Of a stretch of DNA of 64,000 nt, positions 1-13,400 are shown in pieces. This DNA is from Sanderia malayensis (taxonomy: Eukaryota > Cnidaria > Scyphozoa > Semaeostomeae > Pelagiidae). The stretch covers positions 3,596,353-3,660,352 of the forward strand of contig RQOL01000658.1 of assembly GCA_013076295.1 (NCBI GenBank). Direction: 5' to 3'. The number at the start of each line of letters is the position of its first letter. Positions within the stretch are counted from its first letter, which is position 1. The translations under genes were made by a program, and so were the position numbers. The notes below the pieces were generated by a model. The model saw only the letters and a program-made list of their open reading frames with translations. It was not told the DNA's origin and made no database searches.

Positions 1-3000
1 GCTGTCGTCAGCACGGGTTGGGATATTTCTTGACCTAGTTTATCATCACCAACGTCTTTCCCGCTCTTTTTATTTAAAATTCCGGACGAGAACGAGGTCT
101 TGAAACTCGTACTCAAGTTCACCAACTTCCCCATCAAGCTCATATACTCACTGCTTACATTATTATCATTTGCACTATCCAAATCCGGTTCGGTCCCTTC
201 TTCCACTTCCAATCTCCTATCACCTTCACTTGCTTTTTCAAAATTCATTTTTTCATCAAAACTCGACACAACTTTATTCTGCACTTCGACTCTCCTTTCA
301 GGGACTGGCTTCGCTCTCCAGTGGCTAAAATCCGGAACTTCAAATATTGCGGACTCTGCTTCCTTTACTGCAGTCGCATGCTTTTTCTGTTCATTGTGAA
401 AGTCGGAACTCTCCAAGCTCGTTGCTCTGCGATGTGACTGAGAGAACTTCTTGATAAGATCCGTTTGATTCACAACAATCCGGTTATCAACTGCTGACGT
501 CACGTCTTCGGTTGACCGTGTTGTCGAGGGTTTATTCCAATCCGGTTTATTCCGATCAAGCCGGTATCCTACAGGCGGTTCATCTTCCGGTATTTCCATG
601 TCTTCAATGGTCGCTTGTTTAACCTTCTTCTTTCGTCTTCGCTTCGACCCCCCTGCCACCACATCAAATTTACCTTCTCCTATAAAAAAAAGACAAATGA
701 ACGCCAGAAATTAAATAATCTAGAAATTTAATTTGCAAGCTTCTCTAATTGGCACTTGTGTTGTTTTCTAAACCTTCACAGCACAGTACTACATGAAGTA
801 CAACACATATGCTGTCCCTTATTTCAACAGATAGGGGATACTTCTTAGAGGGTGGTACCGTGACAAACTTCAATTGGGGCGAGCATAAAGACTGGCGTCT
901 TGAAAACCTCTTAACATCAGATGCAAAAATGCTCATACACTAATGCTGATACAGTAATCTTGAATCATACAACATACCTGTACTTGAAATAACAGGCAGT
1001 GGATCATTCCTTTTTTCCACTGCTGCCAATGCTGAATTAGCTCTTGGAAATGTTGGCTACACAAAATTGCAATATGTGCATGAGTTAACTGATATGTTTT
1101 AAAGAATGATTGAAAAGATACAAGTGGATTGAAAACTCAACCATATTTCATAATTTCAAACAAAATGGCAAGCAGCTACAAGCAACAAACCAAACCTCGT
1201 TTTCAAAATATAAATGATAAAGAGGCTACATCAGTCCATTGTAACATTTACCAGCAGAAAAATTCCCATACTTGATCAACAAGATGATGATAGATTAATT
1301 GCAATGGCAAATTATATAAATAAATCTTCAATACCTGTTTCATTTGTGCATTCAATTGGCTGCTGTCAATTTCAATAGCAAAAACAATAAATCCAAGACC
1401 TTGGAAAACAAAATAGATTATCAGTTAGTCTTGATAGCATAAATTTACCAAAGGTTGTCACATTCTTAGAATAAAGTTAGAGAAGCATACCCCTAGCCAT
1501 TACAGGCAACGTGCTTGATCTCTCATCGTCATTAAACAAAGCCCAATCTTCATAATGTTGCCTGGGAAACAAAGAATAAAGGCCATAGAATGGCTATCCT
1601 TTTGGCCGTGATAAATTAACAGGTCTAGTTTCCAAAAAGCTGTACTTTTACACATCTCATCTTACAAGAAGACTTCTTCAGAGCCGTACTCAGACTTTCT
1701 TCCCAATTTTGGTATAAAACTTTGCAAGTCCCTCTCAGCAACAATTGGTCAGTTTTACATTACCATACATTCACATTGATGGAAGTGCAACATTATGAAA
1801 TGAATTTCTAGCACTGCATCTCTCAAAAGAAAGGCTCTCAAAAGGAAGGCTCTCAAAAGGAAGTAAAAAACCCAAAACAACAGAACTCAGTTTGATGACA
1901 AATGAGCTTGGGCAGTTGACTGCTAAAATTAGGAGAATTAGTTTGAAAAATACAAACCTCAGCAGACTTTTATTTGATAACACGGCCACAAGCATCCTTT
2001 CAAGTGAATTTTCATTCAAGCATGACCTCAGCCAGGCACGACCTGTTAAAAATGAAACAACAACAATTAACACCTTTAATCAACTAATAATAACAATTGG
2101 AGAGCACATGAGAGGCCAAGGGAAAAAACATTTCACAATTTTGTTTATTGCAAATTTGTGATCATAAATAGGATTGAGAGTGAGAAAAACTAGTGAGCAA
2201 AAAAATATTTCAAACTGCTCAACTTACATCTTCCAGAATCTGTGTTGATGTGATTCAAGGACAAGAGTCTTTGCACTTCTGATAAAACCAAAAATTCTTT
2301 GACGAATGGCCAAAAAGCTGCTAAGATAAAATCATCAAAATTAGCGCTCTTGGTTTAGCTTGGTGTTTTTAAAATTCCTCACAATCTGTACTGTGAGAAT
2401 TGGTCATTCATTAAAAATGAAACAAAAAATAAATAATATAAACAAAATATGACAACAAAATATTAATATGAACTTAATAATTAATATTTTAATGTTCATT
2501 CATCTTATATATACAGCAATATATTTTATGTTAGTCCAACATATCTCAACAGGATTAATGTGAAAATATTAAGAATGTGAACTTGATTTTCAGACTGAAT
2601 CTGAATGTAAACAAAATTATACATGCCTGATTCTGTGTCTGGTAATCCAGAGAGTACTTTACCAGTAACTTGCCTGCAGAGAAATCAACATGTAGACATT
2701 CATCAAAATGCAAAAAGCTCAAGCTAGAATGCCCTGGGTAATCAAAACTCAGATAGTGGCACATGGCGATAAGTTTCATACATGGACAATACAGACCTCA
2801 GCGGCTCTGATAGGGAATTAATAGCACCCCACACTCTTCCCTTGCGAAGTCCATGAAGGAATGCATTCTCAAACTGTGCCAGCAGGCATTGTACACTGCA
2901 ATGAACATTTAAAAACATAATTGTCAAGTCTGTTGTAGAATCGTTAGTATTTCCCAACATAAAGATTGATTGCTAATGCACAAACCAGCTGTCTTTTTCA

Positions 3001-3435
3001 GTTGCAAGCTCTGTTTTACCACCATATCTGACTTGACACTAGAAAAATTGTAGAATCATAATTGTAAAGCGTCATATAACACAGAAGAGAGTTGCTGCAA
3101 ATTGCATAATCTTTGTAATTTTATTAGCTGGCACATTTCACTCCATTAGCTGGTGCATCAAATATACAAATACGGAAAACGGCAAGCGAAACTTGAGAAT
3201 ATCGCTAACTTTGTAAAGCAGAACATTGAATGGGTCAAATTGCAAGCAAGTAACAAAAACCCATCAACCAACAAGCAGAGGAAACAAAAAGAGCCATCTC
3301 CACAAAGCGAAATCTAAATTTTAGGATATAATATGTAATTTAAACCTGTTTCACGGCATCCAGAATGTGTTTCATGAGGTTTTGTCTGTCAGATTCTCGA
3401 ATTTTAGATGCATTTTCGGCAAACCCATCTGCCAT
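1..3435 (-). CDS. SNX29: SNX29-like RUN-domain sorting nexin, N-terminal half (partial)
   Basis: Seen: the ATG at 3435-3433 opens an exon encoding MADGFAENASK. Exons then follow at about 3435-3346, 3038-2986, 2896-2800, 2687-2640, 2310-2231, 2069-1985, 1559-1500, 1394-1338, 1048-983 and 679-1. The joined protein has a RUN domain: LDAVKQCQVRYGGKTELAT, CLLAQFENAFLHGLRKG, FWPFVKEFL, GRAWLRSCLNENSLER and YEDWALFNDDERSSTLPVMA follow the order and spacing of vertebrate SNX29 (RUNDC2A). A short NDPLPV segment and a basic KRRRKKK patch then lead into a polar, disordered exon that is open across the left edge, so the coiled coil and PX domain lie outside the window. Known for the family: membrane-trafficking adaptors with an N-terminal RUN and C-terminal phosphoinositide-binding PX domain. 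One intron (after about 2640) seems to use a GC donor. It is transcribed divergently from SMYD3. The RUN/SNX29 call is strong; exact borders of two small exons are less so. Confidence 0.87.
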
Positions 3436-4315
3436 AATCACTTGATGAAGCTCCAAGAACAGAAGCAACTTCCAAAAAAGCAATGCACGGTCAATGAACT
3501 CTAGTATGCATCGCGATCACTCAGTGACGTCATTGAGAAAGAAAGAAAGAGGGCCTACCCCCACACTAATCCGAACCCTCTAACCCTAACCCCAAACCTA
3601 ACCCTAACCCTAATCCTCAAACCAGCCACTGTGGATACCAATATGTCTTGATCCTCCTGCGCAGTTGCCTATATATGTTACTGCGCATGCACGCCCACCT
3701 TTAGGCCACAGTAATCCGAACCCTAACCCTAACCCTAAACCTAACCCTAATCCTCAAACCAGCCACTGTGGATACCAATATGTCTTGATTCTCCTGCGCA
3801 GTAGCCCATATATGTTACTGCGCATGCACGCCCACCTTTAGGCCACACTAATCCGAACCCTAACCCTAACCCCAAACCTAACGCTAATCCTCAAACCAGC
3901 CACTGTGGATACCAATATGTCTTGATTCTCCTGCGCAGTAGCCTATATATGTTACTGCGCATGCACGCCCACCTTTAGGCCACACTAATCCGAACCCTAA
4001 CCCCAAACCTAAACCTAACCCTAATCCTCAAACCAGCCACTGTGGATACCAATATGTCTTGATCCTCCTGCGCAGTAGCCTATATATGTTACTGCGCATG
4101 CACGCCCACCTTTAGGTTACACTAATCCGAACCCTAACCCTAACCCTAATCCTAAACCTAACCCTAATCCCCAAACCAGCCACTGTGGATAACAATACGT
4201 CATTGATCCTCCTGCGCAGTAGCCTTTGTATCTTACCGCGCATGAACGCCAACCTGAACCTTAGGCCACACTAACCTTCGCTTCACGCTTTATACGACTC
4301 CTTTCTCTATTAAAA
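3436..4315. promoter_or_regulatory. Shared divergent promoter region of SNX29-like and SMYD3
   Basis: The start codons of the two genes are 880 bp apart, head to head, and the whole gap is taken up by the minisatellite plus about 120 bp of flank on the SNX29 side. Each repeat unit carries CTGCGCATGCAC, close to the palindromic NRF-1 type site (GCGCATGCGC) common in animal housekeeping promoters, so five or so potential sites are tandemly arrayed. Promoter function and NRF-1 binding are inferred from position and motif only. Confidence 0.5.
3562..4280. repeat. About 5 x 140-bp minisatellite containing CCCTAA telomere-like blocks
   Basis: Units begin near 3562, 3704, 3844, 3981 and 4119, with a partial end near 4265. 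Each unit has a CACTAATCCGAACCC head, a run of CCCTAA/CCTAAC hexamers (TTAGGG on the other strand), the segment CAAACCAGCCACTGTGGATA, a CTCCTGCGCAGT motif, then CTGCGCATGCACGCCCACC. Unit lengths are 137-146 bp and copies are very similar, so the array is young or homogenised. It fills the gap between two divergent genes. Confidence 0.95.
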
Positions 4316-6552
4316 ATGAAGAAAGCCGATCATCCTTTTGATGTTTTACCAGTCAAGAGTAAAGGCTTGGGAATACAGGCAAAGAAAGATCTTGTTGCGG
4401 GGGAGCCAATTTTGACAGAACAACCATTGAGCCACGTGCTGAGTCGAGAGAGGCGTGGCCTAAACTGTGATTTTTGCCTGCAAGATAACACAACGTTACT
4501 AAAATGCTGTCAGTGCAAATTCCTGTATTATTGTGGTGTTAAATGTCAGCGAAAAGACTGGGCGTTGCACAAAGCAGAATGCAAATGTCTACAAAAAGTC
4601 CAGCCGAAAAGACCACCAGATATCTGTCTGTTGGCTGCCAGATTTCTAACCAAACTGTGCAGTAACAAAACAGAGCCTGCGGTAAGAGCCAGGAAATTGA
4701 AGCAGGTAAAGGATTACCAGAAAGCCGTTACGGATAACGAACAAGTTATTGATCCGAAGAGAAAAGAAATGCTTTTCACCTTCGCATTTGTCCTAGATCA
4801 GTTCACAGACAAACAAACTTATGAAGATTTAGATTTGAAACCAGCGCATAATTTTGGACTTCTGAGTTGGCTGTCTTGTAATTGTTTCACAATTCTCAAT
4901 GCCGAGATGACTTCAATAGGTACACTGAGAACATTTCATCTTCATTTAATTTTACTGAGAATATTTGAAAATATTTTATTTTATGCTCGGTTGCAGATTA
5001 TTTATTTCCTTGTGTTCCTGTCTCAGGTATTGGCATTTATAATGATGCCAGTCTGATAAACCACAGTTGCAAGCCCAACTGCATTGCAGTATTCGACTCG
5101 ACAAAAATATCCATTCGACCAGTTAGACCGATATCACAAAGCGAAGAAATAGTGATAAGTTATATTGAATGTTTAGAGACAACCGAAGAACGACAACGAG
5201 AGCTTCTTGAAAGATATTTCTTCAAATGCCAGTGTGCCAGATGTCAGGAAAGTTTGGCAAACGGGAGTGATAGTGTGATTACAAAGTGCAGCAATTGCTC
5301 CAAAGGTGTGAATCTGGATTTTAAAAGTAATGCTTCTCTTACATAAGCTTTATCTCTCTCATATTGCCCTTCTACCTATCTCATGTCTTCTACATCTACA
5401 TCTACATTAGTTAATCAGCAACCTCAATGTTGAGGGCTCTGCTGATAGCTTTATTTCTCCCACTTTCGCCTCTTCTATTAATTTCATTCTTCCACCAACT
5501 GTCTCAGTTCTCCCTGTAATGTTTTATCATTCACACGTATATCCTTCAAATAAATCTACCTCTTTTCATTCCAGAAGATGCAATATGCACATGTGGTTTC
5601 TTAGATTCCCCAAATGACTACTCAAAAACAATCAAGAAAGCCCAAACCACACTGAGATCTGCACTTGCAGAATGCAAGGCATCTGCAAACGTGGCAACCT
5701 TTCACCATCTCCAAAGCAGCATGGAGAGTGCTTTGAAGTTCATGCCTTGTGAGAACAATACACTGATCGGCCAGTGCTACGAGGCATTGTTTGATGCTTG
5801 CATCCAGCTTCAAAAATGGCAGCTTGCAATAGAATATGGATTAGTGGTGCTGGAAATATACTTGAGTTATTACGAAGAGCTGCATCCATTAACTGGAATC
5901 CATCTCTTCAAGTTAGGTAGGTTTTGACAACGAGCAGCATTGAACACCTTTGATTGTATTCAACGGAATACATACGTGTTATGGATGCCCTATGTCCCCC
6001 GATACAGGGCATTCATAATGTAACCGTTCAGCACATGGTTGATAAGGTTTGAGGGTTGGTACAATACTGGGTGTCTATAATAGTAGGATTTTGTGTCCTA
6101 TGCAACACAGGGCAATCATAATTCTGTTGTTTTTGTCATTAACAGGCAGCATCGTGTTGACGTGATACCCAAACCCTCAAGGGAATATTGAATTTGTTTG
6201 TAGCGAATGTTTGAAATAACGGATGTTTAAAAATACTGCGCTAAAACTTGGGGAATGCAACGTCATTCAAGAATTGCATAGTGAATGTCAACTGTATGAA
6301 TATGTTGATTTCAGATGCTAAACAATATTGAGTAATTATTTTCATTTTCTTTCTTTGACAGGAAAAATCGAATTATTTCGTGACAATCTCCAAGACGGAA
6401 TCAAGTACTTGCAGAGAGCCCAGAAGATACTTCATGTAACTCACGGAAAGCGACACAAATTAACGTTTGAATTAGAGTCAATGTTGACACATGCAATACG
6501 GGAAATCAACGAAAGGAACAATTACAAAGCATTAAAAGATTCTTCTGTTTAG
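4316..6552 (+). CDS. SMYD3: SMYD3-like SET/MYND protein lysine methyltransferase
   Basis: Four exons, 4316-4919, 5027-5326, 5575-5916 and 6362-6552, join in frame to 478 residues, near the family length (human SMYD3 is 428). The split SET domain starts at the N-terminus (residues 12-35). A MYND zinc finger occupies residues 51-89 (CDFC, CCQC, YYCGVKCQ, HKAECKC). After it come NAEM and the SET core INHSCKPNC (residues 212-220). The post-SET cysteines are FFKCQCARCQ. The C-terminal third is the TPR-like helical domain; HPLTGIHLFKLGKIEL and VTHGKRH match SMYD3 best. Known for the family: SAM-dependent lysine methylation of histones and cytoplasmic kinases. The cofactor-binding NHSC motif is intact, so activity is likely. 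The start is the first ATG after the minisatellite, with no upstream in-frame extension. All introns are GT-AG. Confidence 0.93.
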
Positions 6553-7411
6553 TCAACATGAAATAAATACATTTATTGTGCTGTGCACTAGACACTTTTT
6601 CACGAGGATAAGATGAGAATACGAAGATTATTCATGGCCTCAAGGTTATTCTTAAATTTCATTGTTTTTTAGCCGCTTTGAGTCTCGGTATTCTTTTAAC
6701 GTTCTTATAAAAATTTCAGTGTACAGCGGGTGGATTAGCGTGGTATAAATGTAGATAATTCATATATTTATGTTACTCACGGATATATTTTGAAGAAATT
6801 CTGGAGTCTTTGCGTTCTGTCTCAATTTTGCAGGAACCCTGCCGAAAGATGAAGGAATATATGTAATATGAGGACAACATAAAAAGCATTTTAGCTGCTT
6901 GAGAAATTTCAATCAAGATTCGCTACATTTCGAAGAAGAGCACAGGGACGCAATGAAACCAGTCTTATTTCAATTTATTACCCCATGGCTGATTCCATAT
7001 AGCATGCACTACATTCAGGGTCATCATGATTTGATTTCTGGATGCAATGCGGAAGTTATGCGAGATCCAAGCAGCAATAAATCTTGCTCTGACGACTGAC
7101 GGATCTAATTATTCTACGAAAGCTTTGAATTGATCACTACACAGTATATTTAAGTATCATTTCGACAGTGAACACCAATTCATCCAACTGGCGTTGAACT
7201 ATAAAGTGCAGTCAACATAATATTTGCAAAAAGTTGAAATTGATACGTGAAAGATATTTCAGTCAGCCGGAAGACAGACTTTTGTGTTGTCAAACACCCG
7301 TCATCTCACAATGAAATCGTCAAATTTCTTTGAAGAAACTTGAAAATATTTCTCTGGTCACCGCTCGAAACAAACGCAGTGCATAACATTGTCAAGGCAG
7401 AAGCAATAAAT
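6553..7411. other. Intergenic spacer SMYD3 to CUB receptor
   Basis: About 860 bp, AT-rich, same-strand spacing between SMYD3 and the receptor. The open frames here (for example 6899-7099) show no homology or splice context. The receptor promoter and 5' UTR must lie within it. Nothing else recognised. Confidence 0.4.
6562..6567 (+). terminator. AATAAA polyadenylation signal of SMYD3
   Basis: A canonical AATAAA lies 10 bases after the SMYD3 stop codon, followed by an AT-rich stretch. The 3' UTR would be very short. Confidence 0.5.
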
Positions 7412-10400
7412 ATGGCAATGGTCTTATCAACTTTAAATATTTTGTTTGCAAGCTTATTATTCGGTATGACGTTATGTTTTGATTTGCATTTTTACTGCAG
7501 ATTTCTCATTTCTCCTTGGGCATCCCTTGTTTGTTTAGGTTTTGTTTACACACAAACAATTGTTATTTATTTGTTTTGTTCACGCACAAACAATTATTAT
7601 TTGTTTGTTTTGTTAAGCAGGCATCTTGGCTATTTTCCCTTGCTTTGCTTCTTATTTTTCCAATAAAACTTTATTAACGATTGGCGGACGGAAATTTCAA
7701 CGCACGGAAATGATTTTTGCATAGATCATCACCGTCTTCATGACATAAACAGAGACGTAACAGTTAAGGGATGATTGTTTCCAACACTTGATTGTTTCCA
7801 GGTCCGTGGTGGTTTCACAAGAAACCGTCGATAAGAAGCCGATCCTAATTACCCTCAAACTTAAAAGAAACTTCTTGACGATAGAAACAAGACAACAATA
7901 GAAATATTAAGAGAGATACGTGATCTCACGAGATCACAACTGCTTGCTAAATTCATTTATCCACTCGTGAACAAAATTGGTAAAGCAAAGTTGCGTCAAA
8001 ATTAGTAAGCTAGAACCAAGCTCGCACGTTATTGCGTTTTTTCCGGTACTTTTATCAAAAACGTGGGCTTTTAGCGTTTCGCAAATTAAGAAATTATAAC
8101 TACTGAGTACTACTTTGAAGCTTAGTTTCTTATGAAAAAAATGCCCGTGCGGGACACCATGTGTAGGCCCAGTAATTTCCAAAATATAGGCTGCAGTTTA
8201 TGACATGAGACTTTTTAGAAGTCGATGCTATTTGCCCTCTCCCCAATAAGTTACACCACGCTCTGGTCATATTTTCTCGTGAGTGGAAAGTAAAACCTTA
8301 TCGAGTAAGTCGAATATCTGTTTTTAGGAATGGCGTTCGGTTTCGAGTGCAAATTCGACAAAACTGTGCGAAGCCCAGCGCTGCGGAATACAGAAGACAC
8401 ATTTGGAGACACGTACACCCTACAAGTTCCAAACCCAACTTTAAAAAGCCAGCAGAACTTTACAAAGTGCTTGTGGCTCTTCTCTGCCCCACCCAACTTC
8501 CTTCTTAACATTCTCTTCATCAATTCGACGTTTCCTAGCAAGCAATCTTCGCGCCGAAGCTCCAGTTCGGACCCAGGTTCAAGTTCGGGCCCAGGCTCAA
8601 TCTCAAGCTCAAACTACGCTGCTGATGAATGTGGTGGGAATTACGTAATCGTGCGTCAGAAGCAGTCTCCTGCTGCCACCAACGAGACAGCAAATGTCTT
8701 GCAATGGCCACCGTACTGCAGTGGACGGCAACAGCTGTCCGACGTTCGAGTCAATGGAACCGTTGAGATCGAACTTCATTTCGACAGGAATGATGGTATA
8801 AATGGTACATCTTTGACAATTTATGCGGAGGCATCGTCGAAAGGTAAGCGAGTTCGTTTTGGCAAGGGACACCTAAAAATGCAGACAGTACATCAACATC
8901 TGCACAATGAACATATTGGTATACATCTAACAGGCAATAGTTTTGTCAACACGTTTCTAACCAGCTTTCATGCACGCTTAAAATCACCAAAAACACCCCT
9001 AATGAATCAATTATTAGCAAATAAAGGCTTCTAGTACACTAATACACAATTAGTTTCATCAAAAGGATTCCCAGACCATAGATATTAATCTTCACACAAC
9101 TCGAAATGCTTTCTACAGAGCAGGCACAAAAATTCTCAGTTATCTTAAGGTTTCTTTGTAGTTTTGTAGAACATGCAAACGGAGTATCAAGTATCATAGT
9201 CGATTAATCGATTACAACTGATCACTGATTACTGATTTATATTGATTATTGATTTCAATTTCCGTCTCAGGCTGTGGAGGCATATTTGATGGCAGTGCGC
9301 ATGGCCTAGCCATGTCATACGATGCACAAAGCTTTGACTTCACTCCTTTGCCAATATACAACATAGCCCATTGTGTTTGGTTCCTCAGCTTCAACAAGAA
9401 CACAACCATCACTGTCATTCCCACCGCTTTCAAACTCGCATACAAAATGAACGGCCATTGTCGTTATTTCAAGGAGTTCTTCTCAATCAGAAAATGGGAC
9501 GATGGTGTCAACAACTTTGCTGTGGATTTGGAGGAATGTTCAACCTTCTCCTCTCTTCCAAGGGTCCTAAATAGCTCTTCCACGGGACACCGCTTCGCTT
9601 TGACCATCCATTCTGAATATCGGTATCGTAGAAACGAAATAGTTGAAATGGTGTACTTTCCAACAACACCAGGTACGTACTTTATGGGTGTCTTACTAAG
9701 ATAAGTAGCTGCTCCTAATTGTAAAGGATCTGTAATACTGGGTGAAGAAGTTGCTTACACATGCCCCACACGGTGTCTGATTCATTGTTATTACATGAAG
9801 TCGTAGATATAGTGAGACGGGAATCCCCAATTGGAATCCTTGTTTGAAAATGGCCTCGAGTAGCGACCACAGGAACCCAAAATGGCAACTCTCAAATCTA
9901 ATCCTCTTTACTTTTATCTTCATCTCAGGATACACAAAACAATATTCGTCAGTGACAAAGTTCTATCAAGAAGTCTACGATTTTCAAAGCCCAGCAGCAC
10001 GTAACAAAAGTCTTGGACCAATAGCTGGTCTTTTCCTAGCGCAGAGGAAGCTCACGGCGAAAAACGACATTGTTCACATGCTTGTGCATGACGTAATGAG
10101 TGGCTGCGAAGGCGCATCGATCGAAATCTGGACGCTGTCTTCAGATGCGTTTCGCAAGAACAAAACAGCAATTGCGAAAAGGAGAGACAACCTGAATCTT
10201 TCTGCAACTGGAGATAAAGTCGTGTTGGTCTACTTTAGGTTCGGTGAATCAAATGCCGGGGGCCTCAAAATGTCGTATTTTGCAACAGATAACTGTAAGT
10301 GAACATCGTATATATTCCAACTTCCAAACAGCGCTGCAAATTCGCACTTTGAAGGGCGTGGTTGCTCGTCTTAATAGGCATGAATGCAATAGGATTTATT

Positions 10401-13400
10401 TTGGAATTTTCTATGAATGATGATCCGTTGATCCGAAATTCTTTCTAATTTTTAGTCTGTGGCGGAATATTCCAACTGCGTGCAGGTCAAAACACGAGCA
10501 TAACATCGCCAAAGGACCAACGTAGAGGAAGTGGGTATCCAGATAAATCGAATTGCTACTGGGCAATTTTAGCTGACGATGACACCAAATTGAATATATC
10601 AACCAAGTACCTCAGATTGGAACCTCACCCCACATGTGGATATGATTATGTGAACATTTACCAAGGTTTTCGCAAAGCTACAGAATTGGTTACAAAGATA
10701 TGCAAGCCTCTGAAGTCTCCGATTCGTATCAATGGAGACGTACTCATTCAGTTTCATTCTGATCAGGCAGTCAGCTTTTTCGATGGATTTCAAATAGACA
10801 TAAATGCAACTCGAGGTATCTATACAACACCATATTCCATTCTATTGTAAAATGATGCTCGAGATTTGGTATGGGCATGGTGGAAGAATATGAAGTGTAG
10901 ATTCACAGGGCGTCCATCTTTGAAGTATAGATTCACAGGGCATCCATCTTTATCCATTGTATTTCGAACTGTGAGCTCAAATAATGCTATGACGTGTGAG
11001 CGCAAGAAAACAAGTTAGATTTGTTCGTGCCAGTGCAAGTGTTCAGTAGGGTCAATAGCGAACAGGGATACCAAGGTGTTAAATCTATAAACAATCTGGC
11101 AACAACAAGCAAGGGACCCAAAGAAAAACTTTTGCATCCACAATATCCAGTTTGTTTTGAGATGTTGTTTTAAGATGAATATACCAGTTTGTTTTTAGAT
11201 GCAGATTCAAACAGTGATTAATTCTTGTTGCTCCTCCCCAGATTTCAACGTCACATCTCGGTCGACCGCAACTCCGAAACCTTGCGACACGACCACGACA
11301 ACAGCAGCAACAACAACGCACGTCACGACACGACACAACCCGACAGTTCATAACACAACCTCCTCCGCAATGCCAGATCCGACAGTCGCGACCGCATGGA
11401 CACGACTTTCAAACCACACGACGGAGGCGAATGAAAACAAATCGAAGCAGAATCGATCTTCGTCGAAGAAAATCAAAACATATGTTGTCGTTATCCTTGC
11501 TGCATTTGCCGGTGTCATATGTGCTGCATCTATTGCTGCTATCGTAATCAGGAGGTGGGTAGACAGCGCGTGGTCCACGAGGGACTCGAAGTTTATCATG
11601 TCTTAAACAGGAGTGCGACAGGACTATTATCAGTGCGACGTTTTGAGAGATATTTTTCTCTCATACCTGTTCACGAGATGATAAACTTCTATTCTTATTA
11701 TAACAATCACTGAACAGACAAACAGACATTCGTGCAGATCTATAATGTTATTCAACTGAAGTATACATGCCTTTGCGATATAAAAATCAACCAACAAAGG
11801 CAAGGCTCTCCCATCTAGAACATTTTCTAAGTGGCTGCTATTGATAGAGAGAGAGGGGGCAAATGGTTGCTATCGAGAGACTCAAACTTCAAATCAGAGT
11901 TAACTGATTCTTCAATAAGAATAATTCAATTTAAATATCTATATTCCTTTCCAGTGCGAATAAAGCTTTATCTTCATTAAATTCTTATTTTTCTTTCTTA
12001 GACGAAAACGCTCGAACTCATCAACTGGGGAAAAAAGTGACCCGTCCGCCCCTGGTCGCGAGCGACAGCGACAGAACAGGCAAGTACTCGAACCACCAAG
12101 CGATAGAATTAAATTGCTCGAGTTACAGACTCGAACCAAGGCCTGACAAGAATGGAAAGATAGTTCAAATCATCGCGATTTCACTGCATTCTACAATGCT
12201 ATTCCTATGGTACCCCCCTGAATAATCAATTTTGTCCACTGATAAGTTACTTATGCTGATACGCATCCTGGGGGTATACTGATATATTCGTGCAATAAGA
12301 TGATATCAACCGGTCAACGATATCAAAATGGAAGCAAACTGTTTTATCTCTAACCAGTACTTGCAACCATAAATTACCTTAGATTATAGCTGTTTCGAGT
12401 TGCATTGTTGTGACGTATGTCTTTTTTCTCCACAGCGCGATGCCTTTGGTAGCCATGGATGATATCAGAAAACCGTAAGTTTTACTCTCTACTTCTCTCA
12501 CTCACTACGTCATTGTGAGCTTCTCACATAACAAACATCTTGCGGGATTTATGTCCAAGCATTTTAAGAGCTTGTGCCAGGGCCAAAACCAGGACCAGGG
12601 CTAAAACCAGGACCAGGGCTAAAACCAGGACTCGGGCTAGAGCCAGGACTAGGGCCAGAGCCAGGAGAACCAGGACTAGGGCTAGAACCAAATCTGGCGC
12701 CCCGGGCAGAATTCTGAACCATTAGCCCCACGTGTGGTGTACCTTCCTTTTTGGCTTAGCTTTTATATCACTTATCCATTGTATTTCACATCCATCTATT
12801 TCATTAGGTCACTCCCCGAGAACTCTTTCGATACAGTCATCTTTGAAAATTCGTAAGTAACTTCCAATGACTTCTCATTTGTATGAACTGGTGCATATTT
12901 TTTGACCCATGAAAGTTCATGTTAAATTCCTGATTAAATCCAGTTCGAATTTCTGTGATTTTACAGGCATGGTGAAGGAGTATTTGCAAACATGGAAAAC
13001 CCATACTATGCATCGTGAGTATCGTAGCAAAATCCGTGGTTGCTAAACGCTTCGTTTAATCCCTCAACAAATTGTTCCTAAGCTCCCCGTTTCCTTTCTC
13101 CGTCCGTTCCAATAATTACTTAATGCTATTCCGTCCGTTCCAATAATTACTTAATGCTACTTAAAACTCTCTGAAAATGTCGGCAATGAAACGCAACTCC
13201 TAGCCTGCGTGCAGACGTTATAGCATACTGCGCAGGAGGAGACTGGTGGAGAGCATGTCTCAGACTTTACAGTTGGCTTTAGACTCCTCCTGCGCAGTCT
13301 CATGCAAGGCCGTGCAAGGCCTGTGCACAGACTACGCAACTCCAAGCAAAACCAAGCTTCTGTAATATAATAATAATAATAATAATAATAATAAATTGGG

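Noticed and set aside
3590..4170. Chromosome end or fused telomere
   Set aside because: The CCCTAA blocks are short, part of 140-bp units, and flanked by intact genes on both sides, so this is an interstitial minisatellite.
7340..7666. Membrane protein of 108 codons
   Set aside because: Only 7412-7463 is used, as signal-peptide exon 1 of the receptor; the remainder follows a good splice donor and is low-complexity TTTGTT sequence.
12540..12725. Small Arg/Thr-rich protein
   Set aside because: The frame is made by a GC-richer minisatellite within an intron of the receptor gene.
13195..13330. Transposon from inverted CTGCGCAGGAGGAG / CTCCTCCTGCGCAG
   Set aside because: The arms are only about 14 bp and the flanks show no target duplication; kept only as a note that the motif resembles part of the 3.6-kb minisatellite.
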